The translations under genes and the position numbers were made by a program. The notes beneath the pieces are model-generated. The model saw only the letters and a program-made list of their open reading frames with translations, did no database searches and had not been told where the DNA came from. From Alphaproteobacteria bacterium (lineage in GTDB: Bacteria > Pseudomonadota > Alphaproteobacteria > Micavibrionales > Micavibrionaceae), in contig NVTV01000002.1 of assembly GCA_002401695.1 (NCBI GenBank), positions 496,001 to 560,000 on the forward strand: a DNA stretch of 64,000 bases. Reading direction: 5' to 3'. Shown piece after piece: positions 46,119 to 54,060 of this stretch; the first letter of the stretch is position 1; each line of letters begins with the position of its first letter.

Positions 46119-47495
46119 ATGCATGAAAAAATACTGATTATTGATGATGAAAAAGACATCTGCATGTTGATACAGGGCTTGTTGGAGGATGAGGGCTATA
46201 CCACTCTTGCGGCGCATAACAGTGAGGATGCCTATGCCATTATTGACAATGATGCGCCCGATTTGATTATTCAAGATATCTGGCTACAAGGCAGTCAGGA
46301 TGATGGCATCAAGATATTGAAAACGATCAAAGAAGCATATCCGATCTTGCCCTTCATTATGATTAGTGGGCATGGGACTGTTGAAACGGCGGTTTCTGCC
46401 ATAAAACTTGGTGCGTATGATTTTATTGAAAAACCATTTCAAAGTGACCGCCTGTTACTCATGATCCATCGTGCGTTGGAAAATGCAACGCTGAAACAGC
46501 AAAATAAAGACCTAAAGCAACGCACAGTGCAACGTGGTCAAAACTTTACAGCAGAAATACCGGAACAAGTTCGCCAAACGCTGGATAAGGTTGCCCCAAC
46601 AAACAGCCGTATCCTGATCACAGGTGAAGCAGGCAGCGGCAAGAATATTTCCGCGCAATACATACATGAAAAATCCTCCCGCGCGGCTATGCCATTCATG
46701 GTGCTGAATTGCGCAAGCATGGATTTTGAAAAGCTAGAGGTAGAACTGTTTGGAACCGTACAAAACAGCGGGGATAAAGGCGTTAAGTCCGGTTTGCTAG
46801 AGCTGGTTGACGGCGGAACATTATTGCTTGATGAGGTGATGAGTTTACCAATTGAGACACAAGGCAAGGTTCTAAATTTTCTACAAGATGCGGCTTATCA
46901 TAAAGTAGGGTCAAACCATAAAATTCCCGCGGATATCCGCGTTATTGCAACAACCAGCGCAGATGTTGATGAAAAACTGGACGACAATGCTTTCCGTGAA
47001 GATTTATACTATCGCCTTAATGTTGTGCCTATACATATGCCGCCCTTGCGCCAAAGAAAACAGGATATTATAGAGCTGATCGCGCATTACTCGTCCTATA
47101 CGTTTTCCGAATTGGCTATGGCTAAATTACGAGCCTATCAATGGCCGGGTAATATCAAGCAATTGCATAATGTCTTGGAGTGGATTTCCATTATGAATGA
47201 AAATCTTGATAAACCAATTGATATTGAAGACCTTCCCCCTGAATTCGGCGGCGGCGCGGTCAATAATGGAGATCAAGGCGAGGAGAATATATCCTTGTTT
47301 GTCGATACAATGATGCAAATGGGATTGCGTGAAGCCAGAGAATGCTTTGAGCGGCATTATTTGCTATCGCAGGTGAATAAATTTGACGGTAATATATCAA
47401 AGACTGCCGAATTCGTTGGTATGGAGCGTTCTGCCTTGCACAGAAAATTAAAGTCACTGGATGTTTTTTCTAATGATAAACAGAGCGTAGCATAG
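46119..47495 (+). CDS. ntrX: Response regulator NtrX
   Basis: DNA-binding partner of NtrY. The 458-residue protein has a receiver domain (DDE near the N-terminus; the phospho-Asp in LIIQDIWLQG is about 54), then an AAA+ domain and a C-terminal Fis-type helix-turn-helix (SKTAEFVGMERSALHRKLKSL, about 428-448). The AAA+ Walker A is TGEAGSGKN and the Walker B region is GGTLLLDEV. The GAFTGA loop used to contact sigma-54 is missing: the region after ELFGT reads VQNSGDKGVKSG. Loss of GAFTGA is known for alphaproteobacterial NtrX, so it probably does not drive sigma-54 transcription in the classic way. Confidence 0.93.
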   Translation: MHEKILIIDDEKDICMLIQGLLEDEGYTTLAAHNSEDAYAIIDNDAPDLIIQDIWLQGSQDDGIKILKTIKEAYPILPFIMISGHGTVETAVSAIKLGAYDFIEKPFQSDRLLLMIHRALENATLKQQNKDLKQRTVQRGQNFTAEIPEQVRQTLDKVAPTNSRILITGEAGSGKNISAQYIHEKSSRAAMPFMVLNCASMDFEKLEVELFGTVQNSGDKGVKSGLLELVDGGTLLLDEVMSLPIETQGKVLNFLQDAAYHKVGSNHKIPADIRVIATTSADVDEKLDDNAFREDLYYRLNVVPIHMPPLRQRKQDIIELIAHYSSYTFSELAMAKLRAYQWPGNIKQLHNVLEWISIMNENLDKPIDIEDLPPEFGGGAVNNGDQGEENISLFVDTMMQMGLREARECFERHYLLSQVNKFDGNISKTAEFVGMERSALHRKLKSLDVFSNDKQSVA

Positions 47496-47555
47496 TACAC
47501 TGCTTTTCAAATCAAATTCGGGCCTTATCAAACCCGCGCACATGAGAGAAAAATT

Positions 47556-48932
47556 ATGAGAGTTATTATTTGTGGTGCTGATTTAGTTGGCTCAAGTATC
47601 GCGGCATATCTTTCCAAGGAAGATAATGACGTCACTGTCATTGACCCTGAAAGTGATCGGCTTGTTCAAATCCATAATATTATGGATGTGAATACGGTGA
47701 CGGGGCATGCCTCTGATCCCGATATATTGAATGCCGCTGGTGCAAATGATTGTGATCTAATTATTGCTGTGACAGAAAATGATGAAATTAATATGATTGC
47801 GTGCCAAATCGGGCATTCCCTTTTTGGTATTCCAAAGAAAATCGCACGTATTCGCAGACAGGCTTACCTTGACCCGTCATGGTCAAATTTGTTCAGTCGT
47901 GCGCATATGCCCATTGATGTTATTATCTCTCCCGAAACCCTTGTCGCGCAAAGTATTCTGCAAAAACTTGCTATTCCGGGGACAACAACCGCACTTCGCC
48001 TTGCTGATGGTAAAGCCTATTTAATCGGTGTTGTGTGCATGGAAGATTGTCCAGTTTTACATACACAGCTTTGCCAATTTGATAAATTATTCCCTGATTT
48101 ATCTTTTTCTATCGTATCGATTGCCAGAGGGCCACAGAATATTATTCCCGATGATGATGATATGCTGGAGGTTGGTGATGAAGCTTACATCGTTGTTGAC
48201 AGTAAACATTTGCGCCGTGTTATGGCAGCCTTTGGTCATTTAGAAAAAGAAGCCCGCCGTATTATCATTTCAGGCGGCGGAAATATCGGACTTTCCTTGA
48301 TTAGGAAACTTCAAGAGGAGGTCTCCGGCCTTCAGTTGAAGGTGATTGAGCATAATGAAAAGCGTGCACAATATTTAAGCGAGCAACTGGAAAATATTAT
48401 CATTCTAAACGGAGACACGCTGGAACGCGGTATTATGGAGGAGGCTTCCGTTGCTACGGCGGAAACATATATTGCCTTGATGAATGATGATGAAAGCAAT
48501 ATTCTCGGTTCGTTACTGGCCAAACAATATGGGTGCCAACGTGTTATCACCTTGGTTAATAATCATGCTTATTATCCTTTGGTTGGGCCGCTTGGTATTG
48601 ATGCGATGATATCCCCTAAATCCATTATTGTTGCCAGTATCATGCAACACGTCAGAAGAGGGCGCATTAAAGGTATTCACAATATCCGCGATGGTGAATT
48701 TGAACTCATGGAAATCGAGATATCTGATTCATCCAGCATCGCAAATAAGAATATACAAGATTTGGATCTGCCTTCAGGCGTAGTCATTGGCGCAATTATT
48801 CGTGATGGTGAAGTCATTATTCCTAAGAATAATTGTAGTATTCTACCCAAAGATCATATCATTATTCTTGCTTCATCAGAAAAAGCGCGCTTAGTTGAAA
48901 AAATGCTCTGTGTGCATGTCGATTTATTCTAG
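47556..48932 (+). CDS. trkA: Trk potassium transport regulator TrkA
   Basis: Cytosolic NAD-binding regulator of Trk potassium channels. The 458-residue protein has two tandem RCK-N/RCK-C units. The first Rossmann fold begins VIICGADLVGSSIAAYL with acidic residue in VTVIDPES. The second begins RRIIISGGGNIGLSLIRKL (about 231-249) with KVIEHNEKRA and ILNGDTLERG. The C-terminal part contains the TrkA-C fold. It lies downstream of ntrX, the conserved alphaproteobacterial order, though the 60-bp gap may hold its own promoter. No trkH/trkG is in the window. Confidence 0.94.
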   Translation: MRVIICGADLVGSSIAAYLSKEDNDVTVIDPESDRLVQIHNIMDVNTVTGHASDPDILNAAGANDCDLIIAVTENDEINMIACQIGHSLFGIPKKIARIRRQAYLDPSWSNLFSRAHMPIDVIISPETLVAQSILQKLAIPGTTTALRLADGKAYLIGVVCMEDCPVLHTQLCQFDKLFPDLSFSIVSIARGPQNIIPDDDDMLEVGDEAYIVVDSKHLRRVMAAFGHLEKEARRIIISGGGNIGLSLIRKLQEEVSGLQLKVIEHNEKRAQYLSEQLENIIILNGDTLERGIMEEASVATAETYIALMNDDESNILGSLLAKQYGCQRVITLVNNHAYYPLVGPLGIDAMISPKSIIVASIMQHVRRGRIKGIHNIRDGEFELMEIEISDSSSIANKNIQDLDLPSGVVIGAIIRDGEVIIPKNNCSILPKDHIIILASSEKARLVEKMLCVHVDLF

Positions 48933-48944
48933 GGGCATAAATGC

Positions 48945-49784
48945 ATGAAACTCGGTATTTTTGATTCAGGTTTAGGCGGCTTATTGATTGCAAAATCAAT
49001 TCGCGAACATCTGCCGGATATAGATATTATATATTTCGGCGATACGTTGCACTTGCCCTACGGCAATCGCTCGAAAGAGACAATTTATGAATATAGTAAG
49101 CGCGGGATTGAGTTCTTATTCGCGCAAGACTGTAATTTGATTATCACCGCATGCAATACGGTCAGTGCATCTGCTCTGCGAACATTACAGCAGGAATACC
49201 TGCCCGCCAGCCAATATTCAGATCGCCGTATCTTGGGCGTGGTTGTGCCGACATTGGAATGCGCGCGGGATGACGGGTATAAACGCCTCGGCCTTATCGC
49301 AACCAATTATACGGTGCATTCCAATGTGTATGAGGAGGAGCTTCAAAAGCTGGAGCCGGATATTCAGATATTTCAGGCGCAAACTCCTTTACTTGTTCCT
49401 TTGATTGAACATGAGGGCATGCCTTGGGTTCCCTCTGTCTTGGAACATTACCTTCGTCCGTTATTAAGCAACGATATAGAGTGCCTTATCTTGGGCTGCA
49501 CGCATTATCCATTTTTGAAAGATGAAATTCGCCGCATTATCGGCGGAGATATTGCCTTGATTACGCAAGATGAAATTATTCCGCAAAAGCTGAAGGAATA
49601 TCTTGATCGTCATCCTGAAATGTCAGAAAAAATAACACATCAAGGCCGTGAAGAGTTTTTGGTAAGCGACATTACCGACAGCTATAAAAAGACTGCGTAT
49701 AAGATATATGGTGATGTTATAGATATCGAACAGGCCTGTTTTTCAATGAAACAGAATCACTACATACGGGGTAATACAAAATGA
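48945..49784 (+). CDS. murI: Glutamate racemase
   Basis: Makes D-glutamate for peptidoglycan. The 279-residue protein has the family start IFDSGLGGLLIAKSI (about 5-19), the YFGDTLHLPYG block, and catalytic Cys in ITACNTVSASAL (about 67-78). The second catalytic Cys is in LILGCTHYPFL (about 182-192). It starts 12 bp after trkA and overlaps the HAD gene by 4 bp (ATGA). In many alphaproteobacteria hfq follows trkA or a D-amino acid aminotransferase gene, and murI plus the HAD gene occupy that gap here. Confidence 0.94.
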   Translation: MKLGIFDSGLGGLLIAKSIREHLPDIDIIYFGDTLHLPYGNRSKETIYEYSKRGIEFLFAQDCNLIITACNTVSASALRTLQQEYLPASQYSDRRILGVVVPTLECARDDGYKRLGLIATNYTVHSNVYEEELQKLEPDIQIFQAQTPLLVPLIEHEGMPWVPSVLEHYLRPLLSNDIECLILGCTHYPFLKDEIRRIIGGDIALITQDEIIPQKLKEYLDRHPEMSEKITHQGREEFLVSDITDSYKKTAYKIYGDVIDIEQACFSMKQNHYIRGNTK

Positions 49785-50446
49785 GTGTAAAGCAGACTAT
49801 CCAACGACCTGACGCTGTATTTTGGGATTGGGACGGAACTTTGGTGGACAGCTATGGCTTCTTAAATGACGCACATAGCCATACGTTGGTGGCTTTGGGG
49901 TTGAAGCCATTTAAGGATGGGGAATATAAACAATACTTTGGTAAGCCAAGAGAAACATTGTATCCGGCGATATATAAAGATAAATGCGAAGAGGCCAAAC
50001 AGATCTTCGGCAAATATGTCGTGGAAAACAGCCATAAAATACCAATCATAGCGGATGGAAAAATAGTATTGGACTATTTCTATGCGCAAAATATCCCTAT
50101 GGGGATTGTGAGTAATAAAAAAGCCGACCTTATTGCACTGGAAGTTGCACATTTAGGATGGCAGAAATGTTTTAAAACAATTGTCGGGGCGGGGGACGCA
50201 GAGGCTGATAAGCCATCACCCACACCGCTTCTGCTTGCGTTAGGCCGGCTAGGCATCGATCCAAAAACCAGCAACATCTGGTATATTGGTGATACAGAAA
50301 ATGATCTTGCTTGTGCACAAAGTGCAGGGTGTAAGTCTTTGTTCCTGACAGGGCATGACGATACGCAGGTATTGCTTCAGAAATACGCTCCAATCATCAC
50401 TTTTGAGAGTTATTCTCAATTAAAAGAGATTTTAGTTGCAATATAG
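49781..50446 (+). CDS. HAD-superfamily hydrolase, phosphoglycolate phosphatase-like
   Basis: Probable phosphatase for a small phosphorylated metabolite. The 221-residue protein has HAD motif I FWDWDGTLVDS (about 14-24) with the nucleophile Asp, motif II VSNK, motif III Lys near KPSPTPLL, and motif IV IGDTENDLACAQSAGCKS (about 166-183). The cap is of the helical C1 type, as in Gph. Substrate cannot be read from sequence. It overlaps murI by 4 bp, so it is translated with it. Confidence 0.85.
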   Translation: MSVKQTIQRPDAVFWDWDGTLVDSYGFLNDAHSHTLVALGLKPFKDGEYKQYFGKPRETLYPAIYKDKCEEAKQIFGKYVVENSHKIPIIADGKIVLDYFYAQNIPMGIVSNKKADLIALEVAHLGWQKCFKTIVGAGDAEADKPSPTPLLLALGRLGIDPKTSNIWYIGDTENDLACAQSAGCKSLFLTGHDDTQVLLQKYAPIITFESYSQLKEILVAI

Positions 50447-50532
50447 ATGAATTACTCTAAGAATGTGATGTGCCTGACATTGGTGGGGCATATAATTAAA
50501 TCGTAGAATAACAAGAGCTTAGGAAATTTAAA

Positions 50533-50778
50533 ATGGCCGATAAAATACAACATGTACAAGATGTTTTTCTGAATAGAATTCGTAAAGAAAAAATGTCTGT
50601 CACAGTTTTTCTAGTGAATGGTGTAAAACTTCAGGGAATCGTAACATGGTTCGATAACTTCTCGGTTCTATTGCGCCGTGATTCACATGTTCAGCTTATT
50701 TATAAGCATGCTATTTCTACGATTATGCCAGGTGGCCCATTAAGCCTTCATGACGAAGATGATACACCATCCGAGTAA
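50533..50778 (+). CDS. hfq: RNA chaperone Hfq
   Basis: Hexameric Sm-like protein that pairs small RNAs with mRNAs. The 81-residue protein has Sm1 ([27 protein letters not shown]) and Sm2 ([12 protein letters not shown] with the YKHA motif), then a short acidic tail. The start has TAGGAAATTTAAA upstream. It is followed by hflX, the conserved pair. A TATAAT at 50491-50496 upstream is a possible -10 box without a clear -35. Confidence 0.97.
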   Translation: MADKIQHVQDVFLNRIRKEKMSVTVFLVNGVKLQGIVTWFDNFSVLLRRDSHVQLIYKHAISTIMPGGPLSLHDEDDTPSE

Positions 50779-50811
50779 TGCTTAATTACGTCCCATTTGA
50801 GGTCTGAGCCT

Positions 50812-52137
50812 TTGGCTAAAAAAGATAAAATGCATATTGGTACTCAGGCACAAGACCCTGATACTGTGTATATCCTACAACCGATTGATAAACGCGTCTT
50901 CGCGCAGCGTGATGTTGAAGATGTTCTGGAAGAAGCCGAAGGACTGGCGCGGGCGATTGATCTTGATGTTGTTCAAACACGGGTCGTTAATTATTCTAAA
51001 ATCAATGCTGGCAGTTTCTTTGGTAAAGGAACGCGCGCAGATATTGGCGCAGAAATCGCTGAACTTGATCCTACTCTCGTCGTTATAAATTGTGCCTTAA
51101 GTCCGGTTCAGCAACGTAACCTTGAAAAAGAATGGGATGCGAAGATCATTGATCGAACGGGTTTGATCCTTGAGATATTCGGGGCACGCGCACAAACAAA
51201 AGAAGGACGCTTGCAAGTTGATCTTGCGGCACTGGCCTATCAGAAGTCCCGACTTGTCAGATCATGGACTCATCTGGAGCGTCAACGCGGTGGTTCAGGG
51301 TTTATGGGTGGTCCGGGCGAGCGGCAAATTGAACTTGATCGCCGGATGATTGCCGATAAAATTATCCGCCTTAAGAAGGATCTTGAAAATGTTCGCAAGA
51401 CCCGTGATTTAGGACGTAAAAGCCGTGAACGCGTGCCTTTTCCGATTGTATCACTGGTTGGGTATACCAACGCGGGTAAGTCGACTTTATTTAATAAGAT
51501 CACCAATGCCGATGTCTTTGCTGAAGATTTGCCCTTTGCTACGCTTGATCCAACGATGCGACGCGTGACATTACCGCAAAATCAGGATGCTATTTTGGCC
51601 GACACCGTTGGGTTTATTGCCGATCTTCCAACCCATTTGGTGGCGGCTTTCCGCGCCACGTTAGAACAAATAACCCACGCCGATGTTATTGTGCATGTCA
51701 TTGATATATCACGTAAAGATTACATGGCGCAAAAAAATGATGTCATAAAAATTCTGAATGATTTGGGTGTTGAATATGAATCTGATGAACGTATTATTGA
51801 GGTCTACAATAAAGCCGATTTATTGGGTGAAGATGCTTATGCTGAATTTTCCAGACAGCATAAAGTTTCGGCAATTCCGATGGCGTTAATTTCTGCCTAT
51901 AACGGGCAGGGTATTGATGATTTATTAGATCAAGTCGTTGAAATTACCGCCAAAAATCGTCAGGATATTGCATTCAAGATCGATATTACGGACGGTAAAG
52001 CTATGGCATGGCTGTATGCGCATGGTGATGTGTTAGAGCGCACGGATGGGGAAGAGCATGTTGAGCTTTCTCTACGTTTAAGCGCAGCCGATCAGGAAAA
52101 ATTTCAAAAAGAATTCGGCTACAAAGTTTCTGAATAG
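50812..52137 (+). CDS. hflX: GTPase HflX
   Basis: Ribosome-splitting GTPase that rescues stalled ribosomes after heat stress. From TTG 50812 it has 441 residues; GAGG at 50799-50802 is spaced well for it, whereas TTG 50797 has no RBS. The N-terminal HflX domain has GKGTRADI and RTGLILEIFGARAQTKEG. A glycine-rich linker (RQRGGSGFMGGPGE) follows. The GTPase domain has the P-loop VGYTNAGKSTLFN (about 215-227), DTVGFIADLP as G3 and NKAD as G4. It follows hfq by about 33 bp. It converges with mazG, with only 16 bp between the stops. Confidence 0.93.
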   Translation: MAKKDKMHIGTQAQDPDTVYILQPIDKRVFAQRDVEDVLEEAEGLARAIDLDVVQTRVVNYSKINAGSFFGKGTRADIGAEIAELDPTLVVINCALSPVQQRNLEKEWDAKIIDRTGLILEIFGARAQTKEGRLQVDLAALAYQKSRLVRSWTHLERQRGGSGFMGGPGERQIELDRRMIADKIIRLKKDLENVRKTRDLGRKSRERVPFPIVSLVGYTNAGKSTLFNKITNADVFAEDLPFATLDPTMRRVTLPQNQDAILADTVGFIADLPTHLVAAFRATLEQITHADVIVHVIDISRKDYMAQKNDVIKILNDLGVEYESDERIIEVYNKADLLGEDAYAEFSRQHKVSAIPMALISAYNGQGIDDLLDQVVEITAKNRQDIAFKIDITDGKAMAWLYAHGDVLERTDGEEHVELSLRLSAADQEKFQKEFGYKVSE

Positions 52138-52153
52138 TACAGGGTTTTCTAGC

Positions 52154-52960
52154 CTAGCGAATTTTTTCCAAATCCTTTTGTCTGTTCCATGCCTTTTCCA
52201 TTTCTTCCAATGATGCATCAGCAACGGAGGAGCCACTTTCTTTTATATCTTGCTCAAGTCCCCTAAAACGACTTTCAAATTTGTTGTTACATTGTCGTAG
52301 GGCTTCCTCACTATTAATACCAAGCATCCGCCCATAATTGGCAAGTAAGAACAGCAAGTCTCCCAATTCTTCTTGTTGGTTTTCCGCATCTTTGTTGGTA
52401 ATGGCGACGCGCATTTCCTGTATTTCTTCTTCCAGCTTATCCAGAACATGCGACACATCCGGCCATTCAAACCCAACCTTAGCAGCCTTCTTCTGTAGCT
52501 TCTGTGCTTTGAGAAGAGAGGGTAATGCCGCCGTTACGCCGTCTAAAGCACTTTTAGTCTTATCACCATCTTGCGTTTTTTCGGCTTGTTTTTGTGCATC
52601 CCAAATCTTATCAACATCCGCAGCCGAGCTTGCCTTTAGATCACCAAAAACATGCGGATGGCGCGATATCATCTTTGCCGTTACATCATGGATAACATCG
52701 TGAATATCAAAATGTCCGGCTTCTGACGCCATTTGTGCGTGATAGATGGGTTGGAATAATAGGTCTCCCAATTCCTCCCGCAAATCAGGCATAGAACCAC
52801 GATCCACCGCATCGGCTACCTCATACGCTTCTTCCAGCGTGTAGGGAATAATGGTTTTGAAATCTTGTTCTATATCCCAAGGGCAGCCAGTCTCAGGCGT
52901 TCTCAGGTCTTCCATAACCTTGATAAGGTCGTGAATATCGTGTTTTTTTTCAGTGCTCAT
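52154..52960 (-). CDS. mazG: Nucleoside triphosphate pyrophosphohydrolase MazG
   Basis: Removes unwanted NTPs and affects ppGpp-linked survival in E. coli. From ATG 52960 the protein has 268 residues, with start MSTEKKHDIHDLIKVME and the CPWDIEQDFKTI block near 27. Two all-alpha MazG repeats carry metal-binding EELGDLLFQPIYHAQM (about 60-75) and QEELGDLLFLLANYG (about 195-210). A GTG at 52996 is possible, but E. coli MazG also starts just before the RDPENGCPWD-like block. It is followed at the 3' end by the convergent hflX, the usual alphaproteobacterial neighbour. Confidence 0.93.
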   Translation of the reverse strand: MSTEKKHDIHDLIKVMEDLRTPETGCPWDIEQDFKTIIPYTLEEAYEVADAVDRGSMPDLREELGDLLFQPIYHAQMASEAGHFDIHDVIHDVTAKMISRHPHVFGDLKASSAADVDKIWDAQKQAEKTQDGDKTKSALDGVTAALPSLLKAQKLQKKAAKVGFEWPDVSHVLDKLEEEIQEMRVAITNKDAENQQEELGDLLFLLANYGRMLGINSEEALRQCNNKFESRFRGLEQDIKESGSSVADASLEEMEKAWNRQKDLEKIR

Positions 52961-53011
52961 GAAAAAGTCATAGCATATCTGCGCCGTTGTTAACACTCCA
53001 TTTTAATGGGG

Positions 53012-54058
53012 CTAAACAACGTGAATGCGTTGCTCATCCATCCCCATCGCATAGAGGATAGGGGTTTGCCCCTTTTGTCGTTCGATGAAGTCGGCTTTGC
53101 AGTGCAGCCCATCCCATCCAATTTGGATAAGGCTCTGCGCGATTGCGCCGCCTAGCGTCGTGCCGGGTCCAAGGACTATAATGCAATCAGGGGCAAACTC
53201 TTTCATACCAACCTGAATGGCGCGTGTGAAATCATAATATTGGCAAACCTGATGATTAAAGGTGTAGCTTTCTATATCGATTTGGTCTGTTGCATGTGGT
53301 CGCCATATATGTCCGCGCCCGTCAATCAAGGGAACAGAAGGTGCGGAAAAAATATCGGCAGAGAAAAGACCTAGAGCCTTGTCTGAGATTGGTTTTTGTA
53401 AAGATGTATGAAACGCCGCATGATTGGGTAATATAAGTGGGAAGCGGTCTTGCACCGTGGGTAAACGTTTGTGCAGCTCTTTAATTGCTGCGTCATTGCC
53501 GCTATAAACGACAAATCCGCCTAACATGATGGAGGTGTGAAGCGTGCATCCCTTCACTGCATTAATATCAACAACAATACGTGCCAGTTCCGCTTCTTTG
53601 CCCTCAATGATATTCCAGCTATCATCAACAATCGGATAGATAAGTTGCCCACCGATAAGGGAGTCCTGCATCATTGTGCCCATCGTGTTAATAACATCGG
53701 TTGTGCTGGTTTCGGACAGGGCTTTGCCGCAGCCAAGCGCAATATACCAGCCCATAGAATTACCCGTAATAGCGACAATGTCGAATTTATCCTTGTCGAT
53801 AGAGAGGTAATCGCCATAGGCACAAGCATAAATAAGGGGCGAAGCATTATCGCCGCGCGTATGTTCCTTCAAATTATAGGTGGGTTTGCCATCAAGGTCA
53901 GAGATCGTGATTTGATCTTTCGATGTTCGGTACGTATCAATCATAGAGATAAAACCAGCATTATCCGCGTGATGTTTCTGCAAATAGCCAAGCTCTGCCT
54001 TGTTGTATGTTCCTCTGCCCGGTGCGATAACTAAGGCTCTTTTCTTTGATACGGGCAT
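53012..54058 (-). CDS. FabD-like acyltransferase lacking the malonate-binding Arg
   Basis: Resembles malonyl-CoA:ACP acyltransferases. The 348-residue protein has the nucleophile elbow ITGNSMGW (Ser101), the general-base His in HAAFHTSLQ (His217) and the late GPGTTLGGA block (about 297-305). The FabD Arg that binds the malonyl carboxylate lies in a MRGKFMQ-type block; here the aligned segment is TMGTMMQ, with Met126 in that place. That is expected for enzymes using neutral acyl groups, not malonyl, but substrate is inferred. The gene starts 2 bp after the stop of a fused E1 gene, so they are one operon. The first 60 residues are unusual for FabD. Confidence 0.75.
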   Translation of the reverse strand: MPVSKKRALVIAPGRGTYNKAELGYLQKHHADNAGFISMIDTYRTSKDQITISDLDGKPTYNLKEHTRGDNASPLIYACAYGDYLSIDKDKFDIVAITGNSMGWYIALGCGKALSETSTTDVINTMGTMMQDSLIGGQLIYPIVDDSWNIIEGKEAELARIVVDINAVKGCTLHTSIMLGGFVVYSGNDAAIKELHKRLPTVQDRFPLILPNHAAFHTSLQKPISDKALGLFSADIFSAPSVPLIDGRGHIWRPHATDQIDIESYTFNHQVCQYYDFTRAIQVGMKEFAPDCIIVLGPGTTLGGAIAQSLIQIGWDGLHCKADFIERQKGQTPILYAMGMDEQRIHVV

Positions 54059-54060
54059 GT

